Below, piece by piece: positions 57,357 to 64,000 of a stretch of DNA of 64,000 nucleotides; the first letter of the stretch is position 1, and every line of letters begins with the position of its first letter. The stretch spans positions 1 through 64,000 of the forward strand of contig SNVD02009106.1 in assembly GCA_013180625.2 (NCBI GenBank), given 5' to 3'. The position numbers were made by a program, and so were the translations under genes. The notes under the pieces were generated by a model, which made no database searches, was not told the origin of the DNA, and saw nothing but the letters and a program-made list of their open reading frames with translations. The DNA is from Boswellia sacra (taxonomy: Eukaryota; Streptophyta; Magnoliopsida; Sapindales; Burseraceae).

Positions 57357-58732
57357 TGACACATCCGAAAAAGGATTACCTCCCAAGTATAGGAGTGTCG
57401 AAGTAATAAACCCGGTGAGACCGGGGTCGATCCACAAGGAAGGGGATTTTAGCGCTACAAACTATAAATAAGCAAGTATGATGTGGATGATTCAAAGGGA
57501 TGGCAAGATAATATCAACAAATATGAGTAAAGAATAAGTTCTTAAACAATAAATGAGAATAATTAGAATACAAGAGAAATTAATACAATAATAATGAAAG
57601 CTAAGGTTAGGGGATCCGCCCTTGATATTTCGAATAAGGATAAACAACCAATTTTAGTTATATGAGTTATATTTGTTTCGTTACCAATATTTATATCACT
57701 TCTCGTAAATGGGTTCAAGCATCCAATGTGCCAATCACTATATGTCTACAACAAATCAAGATTCTTAACTACATTCATATCGGTAAGGAAGAACCATACG
57801 ACATCTAGAAAGGATCCAAGCATTTGATGTGCCAAGGATTGTCAACAATGGATCAAGACCTCCACTTTACGAGTGGTGTCAAGATTGATTAAGAAAATAA
57901 ATATAAATCATATAAAATAAACAACACAAAATTACGATTATTAAGCACATAGCAAGGGTTAGAGAATCCTTATTCTCATATCAAGGGTTTCACCCTTTCA
58001 CCTTAGCAAGAGAGAAATTAGCAAGACATTATAAGAGAAAGAACACAAAATGCAAGAAAAAGGAAATTCATTAATAACATTAAAGCACAAGAGAGAAACA
58101 CAATACAAGATCCCAGAAAAGGCCAAGATGCCTTAATGGGTCACAAGTCACCTCTATTTATAGATACATTCAGGGGCAAACTTGTCAAATTACAAAGGAA
58201 TAATTGTCAAATATTAGATGCACCCACTTTGACAATTGGGGTAATTACATGAACCGACTTTGACCACCAATTTTGACATTGAATTATTGAGAATTTTAAT
58301 CATATGTCTGCATGAAATCGTAGCTATTTCTATCAGCTTTCTAGAACATCTTGATTTATACAATTTGGATACGTATTATGAGAGATATGATCAAAATACT
58401 GAGGCATGGTCAAGCTGGGCCGAATCTGCAGATGGGTTTACTTCAAGCCCATTTTTTGTCTACTAAGAGCCCGAATTTGATGATTCTTGTGAAATGCAAT
58501 CTTGTAGATAATTTAATTAGCTTTCGAAAACATTAATATTTGCACCATTCTGATCTATAAATAGAAAGTTATGTCCATTTTACCGAACCTGTAACAAAAC
58601 CAAAATTAAGAGAAAGTTAAATCCAAAAATGCAAATGCTACAAATATGCTTAAGTTGAGGAATTTAATGACACTACTAATGAAATATGATGAATTAAACT
58701 CTTATTAAACATACATATTTAAGTGTTCATCA
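57357..58732 (-). repeat. 5' LTR of element B (1376 bp)
   Basis: Same length and ends as 47197-48572. TATA CTATAAATAGAGG is at about 58163-58151. It is followed on the plus strand by the TAACA target duplication. Confidence 0.93.
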
Positions 58733-58737
58733 TAACA

Positions 58738-59623
58738 TGTAAATATTATTGTTATAAATGAATAACAGTTATTATTTATAAATTATCCAAGTGTGACTGT
58801 ATCAATGACTTAAGGTTCCAGAGCTTGTATATTGACAAAGTTTTTGTATGTATGAGATATATCTGAGAAATAGAATTTTGTCATACCTCAAAACTAGTTC
58901 ACAATCTAACTGGGCGTTTTGTTTGAATAGGGTTGTTGTGTTGTTTATCTTTAATGGGGCATGGTGAGTCTCTAACCATTTGAAGTGGAGACTTCATGAG
59001 AAATACACTTGTGCATTATGAATGCATTGAACATGGACCAAGTAGAAATTATCCATTTGGTGGAAATATCGTAACCGTGTGTGAATTTCTATAGCCGAGC
59101 ACTAAAGGCATTCTTACCTTAATCCCAAGTAGGTAGTGCACCTTTAGTATATAGGCTATAGTCTTTGACTAGAATAAAAGGTGAGATCTAAAAGAGTAAG
59201 GCTAATACCTTGGCTAATTGTGATTGTAAGATCTAAATATTAGTAGACACTATATTATAGATATGGAATTTATGACTCTGAAAGGATTGTAGAATACCAT
59301 CTTCATGATTTTACAAAGTTTTATTTGAGTAATCTTGGTTAGGTGTTTAATGAAAGTTGTTCATTAAACTGAGATGTATTAAAATGAGTCTCAACTCATT
59401 AAATAATGTAAAACTGGTATCAAGAGCTCAAGAAATAATTGGAGGGATAACAAGGTAAATCATACCTAGCTCTGATTATTGGTATTTCATGAAGGATAGT
59501 TATGTAAACCTAATGCTCAATGGATAAGGCTTAAAGAAATAATTTAATTAGATTAAGTTATTAAGCTTTCTGTAAAGAGTATTAATTCAAGAGTGCAACT
59601 TTGGACCCATAGTGGAATGGACC
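58738..59623. other. Spacer between elements B and C
   Basis: No ORF of note. At about 59414 'ACTGGTATCAAGAGCTC' resembles a tRNA-iMet primer site with one extra base, following LTR-like non-coding DNA, so this may be a fragment of another copia-type or TRIM-like element. Nothing else is recognisable. Confidence 0.35.
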
Positions 59624-61153
59624 TGATGAACACTTAAATATGTATGTTTAATAAGAGCTTAGTTCATCATATTATATTAATAGTGTCATTAAATTCTTCA
59701 ACTTAAGCATATTTGTAGTCTTTGCATCTTTGGAATTAACTTTCTCTTAATTTAGGTTTTGTTATAGGTTTGATAAAATGGGAATAACTCTCTATTTATA
59801 GATCAGAATGGTACAATTCTTAATGTTTTGGAAAGCTGATTCAATTGTCTACAAGATTTCATTTCACAAGCATCATCAAATTCGGGCTCTTAGTGGACCA
59901 AAATTGGGCTTGAAGTGAACCCATCTATAGTCTCGGCCCAGTCTAACCAGGCCTCAGTATTTGGACCGTATCTCTCAAAATACGTATCCAAATTGTGCAA
60001 ATCAATATGTTCTAGAAATCTGAGAGAAATATCTACAACTTTCATGAAGAAATGTGATTAAAATTCTCAACATTTCAATGTCAAAATTGATGGTCAAAGT
60101 CGGTGCCTAATGATCCTAATTGTCAAAGATATTTACAACTAATATTTGACAATTATGCCCTTGTAATTTGACAAGTTTGCCCCTGGATGTATCTATAAAT
60201 AGAGGTGCCTTGTGACCCATTAGGGCATCTTGGCCTTGGCTGGAACATTTTGGCTTTGGCTAGGATCTTGTATTGTGTTTTGTGTGTTTATGTTATTAAT
60301 GAATTTCCTTTTTCTTACATTTTATTTTCTTTCTATTATAATGTTCTTCTAATTTCTCTTTTGCTAAGGTGAAATGGTGAAACCCTTGATATGAGAATAA
60401 TAATTCTCTAACCCTTAATATGTGCTTAATAATCTTAATCTTATAATGTTTATTCAATATGATTTATATTTAATTTCTTAATCAATCTTGACACCACTCG
60501 TAAAGTGGAGGTCTTGATCCATTGTCGACAATCCTTGGCACATCAAATGCTTGGATCCTTTCTAGATGATGTATGGTTCTTCCTTACCGACACGAATCTA
60601 GTTAGGAACCTTGATTTGTTGTAGACATATAGTGATTGGCACATTGGATACTTAAACCCATTTATAAGAAGTGGTATAAATATTGGTAATGAAACAAATA
60701 TAATTCATATAACTAAAATGGGTTAATTATCCTTATTTGAAATATCAAGGGCGGATCCCCTAACCTTAGCCTTCATTGTTATTGTGTTAATTCCTCTTGT
60801 ATTTTAATTATTCTATTGTTTATGAACTTTTTATTTTATTTACTATGGTAGGTTCTACCACCTTATGAAATTGTTCTTTAATTTACTATGGTTGGTTATA
60901 CCACCTATTTTCATGGATGGTTTTACCTCCTCTTGCTTTTTGTTTTATATTTGAATGGTCGGTAATACCGCCTACCATCTTACATATTTATTGATATTAT
61001 CTTGTCATTTCTTTGAATTATTCATATCATATTTGTTTAGCTTATAATTTGTAACGCTTAAATTCCCTTCCTCGTGGATCGACCCCGGTCTCACCGGGTT
61101 TTATTACTTCGACACTCCTATACTTGGGAGACAATCCTTTTTCGGATGTGTCA
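59624..61153 (+). repeat. 5' LTR of element C (1530 bp)
   Basis: TGATGAACAC...GGATGTGTCA, same ends as element B. TATA CTATAAATAGAGG is at 60192-60204. It is about 150 bp longer than the B LTR, partly through duplicated 'ttactatggt.ggtt.taccacc' phrases near 60840-60980. Confidence 0.88.
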
Positions 61154-61159
61154 AGTTTT

Positions 61160-61177
61160 TGGCGCCGTTGCCGGGGA
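61160..61177 (+). other. Primer binding site, tRNA-Asp (element C)
   Basis: TGGCGCCGTTGCCGGGGA, a full match to tRNA-Asp, six bases after the LTR. Confidence 0.88.
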
Positions 61178-61398
61178 AGGTAAAATTTGGCGTACAAAAT
61201 TGTAAGTATTTTCTTTTCCCATTTCTATTTTATTTTTCTTGCATACGTTCATCTCTTCTCTCCCCATTTCTATTTTTATTTTTTCTTGCATGTGTTCATC
61301 TTTTCTTTCTCTTTGCATTAATTGGTAGAATTGTTAGTAGCCACTCATCTTGTCTAAAAAAAAAAAAAAATCATGCTCATGCCCAACCAAGAACATTA

Positions 61399-63341
61399 AT
61401 GGACTCCATAAATCTTAGGAAAACTTGTGCACAATCATGCATAGTCTTCCCTCATGATGCATTATACTTTGACCATGAATCGGATTTCATTCAATTCTTA
61501 CCCCACTTTCATGGCCTAGATGTTGAAAACCCATTTTTGCACTTGAGAGAATTTGAAGAGTTTTGTAACGCTTATAGTGATCTAAATTGTAGCATAAACA
61601 TCTTGAGATTAAAGCTTTTTCCTTTTTCTCTAAAAGATAAAGCTAAGACATGGCTACAAAATCTTAGGTCAAGATCCATTAGCTCATGGGATGAAATGCA
61701 ACAACAATTTCTTAAAGAATTCTTTCCTCCCTATAGTACAAATTCTCTCAAAATCAAATCATCAATTTCACTCAAAAACAAGGAGAGACCTTTTACCAAT
61801 GTTGGGATAGGTATAAAGCATTGCTTAATACTTGTCCTCATCATAGTTTGGAAACATGGGAACTAGTTTTGATTTTCTATGAAGGTCTTACACATCAAGC
61901 TAGGCAAATGATAGAATTATTGTGTGATTGACAATTTAAAGATAAATACCCAGATGAAGCCATGGATTTCCTAGACTTACTAGCGAAAAATGCCCAAAAT
62001 TGGAATAATGTTGACACCTATGAGGTGCCAAGAACATCTAGTCGAGGCATTTATAACTTTAGGGAGAATCATGATCTTCATGCTAAATTTACATCCCCAG
62101 CTAGAAAAGTCGAGGATTTAGAAATGTGGTCTATGCAAGAAATTGTTTGTCATACTTGTAATTCTAGTGATCATCCAACGGATGATTGCCCAATTATGCC
62201 TACCTTTAGGAAAAGTCTTCATGACCAAACCAATGTTTTAAACACTTTTCAAAGGTCAAATCCTAATTCTTACTCACAAAAATTTGGATGGAAAAATCAC
62301 TTGAATTTTGATTGGAGGAATGATAATCATGCACAATCATACCAACCTCCATTTCAATCATATCAAAATTTTCAAAAATCTCATGATCATGCATCTTATA
62401 AGGATCTTGGAGAAACATTGGATTCATTCATTGCAAAGCAAGAGGCTTTTAATAGTCAAGTTGCTCAAACTATGGCGAACTTGAATGATACTCTTGAAAT
62501 ACTTGCATTTGCACTTAATACTCATAAGAAAGGTGAGTTTCCATCTCAACTAGAGCCAAACTCCATCAATCCACATGCGAGTAATCCAAGTGGCCAACAT
62601 CTAGATGAAGATTCGGTAAGTACTCTTCACAAAGGTAAGGTGGATAAAGAACATATTTTTAACCCCTATGAGAAAGATGATGAATCAATCTTAAAGGATA
62701 AGGAAGAAGTTAATAAACCTACACCTAACAAGGAAGAGATTGAATCCTCATTTATGCCCTCATGTCATCATGCAAAGGAACTTAACCAAAATTTTAACAT
62801 TAATGAATTTTTCAGGCATGATGAAAATGAGGAAGCTAATAGGACTAAAACTAATGTGGAAGACTATATCCAAAATGAGAATTTTTCAAGTCCTTCAGAA
62901 ATTGGGTTAACCAATTCATTTGAGCCAAGTATGCAACTAGTGCCCATTGCCTCTAAAGAATTCTCATTACTTGATTTTATACAGGTGAAAGGGATTAAGA
63001 GTTGGGAGCCATGTTTTGAAAAAAGGCAACAAGAAACATCCACACTCAAGAATGCATGCCTCAAGGACAGACAAACTCAATTAGTGGTAATCTTTTCCAT
63101 TCTTACAAATAAAGGAAAAAGAAAGGTACCACCTCAATGGCATATTTTTGATCGTGGTAAATTACTTTCGAAGAGATTCCTCTTTTGGCCTTTTTTCACG
63201 ACTAACCAAATTTTATCCGTTTGTGCCATATTTTCATTTTTATTCTTGATTTTTGCTATCATTTCTAGTTTGTTTCTATTTTATTTTATGTGCCTTTATT
63301 TTAGTTGTGTGTTTGCATTTTGTTTCCCGATCAAGTGGTAG
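61399..63341 (+). pseudogene. Element C gag and fused remainder
   Basis: Gag starts at the ATG at 61399 (MDSINLRKTCAQSCIVFP) and has LPHFHGLDVENPFLHLREF, LKDKAKTWLQNL and SISSWDEMQQQFL. A frame change near 61780 and a stop at 61866 break it. From 61962 a 459-codon frame continues MDFLDLLAKNAQNW, the knuckle CHTCNSSDHPTDDC and FIAKQEAFNSQVAQTM. The protease is missing: the acidic linker (NEFFRHDENEEAN) passes straight to a segment matching the region ahead of RT in B (RQTQLVVIFSILT). It then jumps to a hydrophobic, T-rich stretch (FSFLFLIFAIISSLFLF) before the post-integrase region. The hydrophobic tail is probably not functional protein. Confidence 0.8.
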
Positions 63342-63391
63342 ATACGGTACTCGTGACTTTTAAAGTCGGTTTTTCAGTTCCCTAAAAACTG

Positions 63392-63616
63392 TTGCTCACC
63401 TTGCATCAATTTTCTTTTCTTCTCTCTCATTTTCATCATAGTCTTCGGAATCTGACTCAAAACGACCCTGTTTGCCAGTTTATAAGAAAACTGGATGGGA
63501 AGCATATCCCCGACTCAAAGAAGGTGTTTAAGCCGTTTCTGGACGTAAAACCAGAGGAAGATGTGAGCCACAGTCACAACTACCTATGCATATGCATGTG
63601 TGCCATCAATTTTTAA
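63392..63616 (+). pseudogene. Element C remnant of the accessory region
   Basis: It begins MLTLHQFSFLLSHFHH, matching the sequence upstream of the accessory ORF in B, then skips the whole LSNL-to-HSCGLM part. It resumes with FIRKLDGKHIPDSKKVFKPF, corresponding to B near 51240-51160. It shows that the accessory domain was removed as a block in C. Confidence 0.6.
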
Positions 63617-63730
63617 ATTTCTTGTCTTTTATTTTATTTGTAGCATTCTATTCTATGGTCTTTCAGGTCGTCTCTCTTAAATAAAGAAGCTTCAGGTAAT
63701 GTCTCCTATACTTTATCTCTCTACATTTAA

Positions 63731-63746
63731 ACATTGAGGACAATGT
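63731..63746 (+). other. Conserved hairpin ACATTG-AGGA-CAATGT in element C
   Basis: Identical to the hairpin at 50098-50113 in element B and followed by TTTCATTTGGTTGGGAGGG. It is retained although most coding domains were deleted, which suggests a cis-acting role. Confidence 0.6.
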
Positions 63747-64000
63747 TTCATTTGGTTGGGAGGGAAGGATAGTAGACATAAGTGTGTCTTGAATTTTCTT
63801 TTTTCTTGCAAAAAAAAAAAAGCGAGTTAGTAATTAGATTCAGAGTGCGGTGTAAGGAGTTAAAATCCTCTTGAGACGCATTCTGGGTCAGGAATGACAG
63901 AGTAGGGAGGGCCAGTTTGAACTCTTGAAACCCATTCTAACCAATTTGTCATTTTATTTTGATCTTATGAACTCATTTTAGCTAACTTGATATTATTTAG

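Larger units (their letters stand above)
47192..58737 (-). mobile_element. Full-length Athila-like Ty3/gypsy element B with target duplication
   Basis: The element spans 47197-58732 (11,536 bp). LTRs of exactly equal length (1376 bp) bound it, and TAACA is duplicated at 47192-47196 and 58733-58737. In element order it has 5' LTR, tRNA-Asp PBS, gag, protease, RT (FMDD), RNase H, integrase with a GPF module, Cys-rich accessory ORF, a captured LOG-like gene, a duplicated non-coding motif, a nested hAT MITE, polypurine tract and 3' LTR. The two LTRs differ by scattered substitutions (about 5 in the first 125 bases), so insertion is not recent. The polyprotein is interrupted several times. Confidence 0.93.
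59624..64000 (+). mobile_element. Non-autonomous Athila-like element C, runs off window
   Basis: A plus-strand relative of B: 5' LTR (59624-61153), tRNA-Asp PBS, gag with zinc knuckle, then a jump to the region after integrase and on to the ACATTGAGGACAATGT hairpin and the GCGAGTTAGTAATTAG segment seen in B near 50030. Protease, RT, RNase H, integrase, the accessory Cys-rich domain and LOG are absent. The 3' LTR should lie just beyond 64000. The layout is that of LTR elements that keep only gag. Confidence 0.85.

Noticed and set aside
47197..58732. Element B as an endogenous plant pararetrovirus
   Set aside because: LTRs, PBS, polypurine tract, target duplication and an integrase with GPF module identify a Ty3/gypsy LTR retrotransposon. 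No movement-protein or pararetroviral coat signature is seen.
63160..63341. Multi-span membrane or env-like tail in element C
   Set aside because: The hydrophobic residues come from T-rich non-coding DNA after an internal deletion; no homologous protein segment is seen in A or B.

Overview
This window looks like nuclear DNA of a dicot-type flowering plant. It is AT-rich, has spliced genes with GT-AG introns, and is dominated by plant LTR retrotransposons: Athila-type Ty3/gypsy elements primed by tRNA-Asp and Ty1/copia elements primed by initiator tRNA-Met. Only one host gene looks intact, so this is a repeat-rich, gene-poor region. The species cannot be fixed from the sequence.

Layout. 1-4406 is a minus-strand Athila-like element (A). 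It runs off the left edge and keeps its 5' LTR, PBS, a shortened gag-protease ORF and a small Cys-rich accessory ORF. It has inserted into an intron of a decayed plant gene (4468-6398, minus). 6399-10851 is AT-rich DNA without a gene I can support. 10852-14702 is the one intact host gene, a four-exon TMEM53/DUF829 alpha/beta-hydrolase-like gene (minus). 14703-18300 holds a 13-bp perfect inverted repeat and a probable hAT-type non-autonomous element. 18320-21251 carries a GRF zinc-finger remnant, a tandem repeat and a broken MULE transposase (minus). 21225-23195 is LTR-like non-coding sequence with a 210-bp direct repeat.

23196-37649 is a copia (SIRE-like) array on the plus strand arranged LTR-internal-LTR-internal-LTR. 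Its outer flanks do not match, which points to recombination between insertions. Its right end abuts the stop codon of a second, minus-strand copia element (E, 37650-about 42336). 42337-47191 is mostly non-coding. 47197-58732 is a complete Athila-like element (B, minus): 1376-bp LTRs at both ends, TAACA target duplication, gag, protease, RT, RNase H and integrase, then the Cys-rich accessory ORF. Between that ORF and the 3' LTR it carries an intronless, broken copy of a plant LOG (cytokinin-activating enzyme) gene. A 317-bp hAT-type MITE is nested in its 3' region. 59624-64000 is a plus-strand relative of B (element C). It has lost protease, RT, integrase, the accessory domain and LOG, and it runs off the right edge.

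The most interesting signals are: the LOG gene carried by a retrotransposon and absent from its neighbouring relative; the conserved accessory ORF (about 150 residues, CxxCx4Cx3C) after integrase in two diverged Athila families; and the 65-bp tandem repeat in the copia LTR leader, each unit of which can fold into two hairpins. Nearly all retrotransposon ORFs are broken by stops or frameshifts, so none of these elements looks autonomously active.
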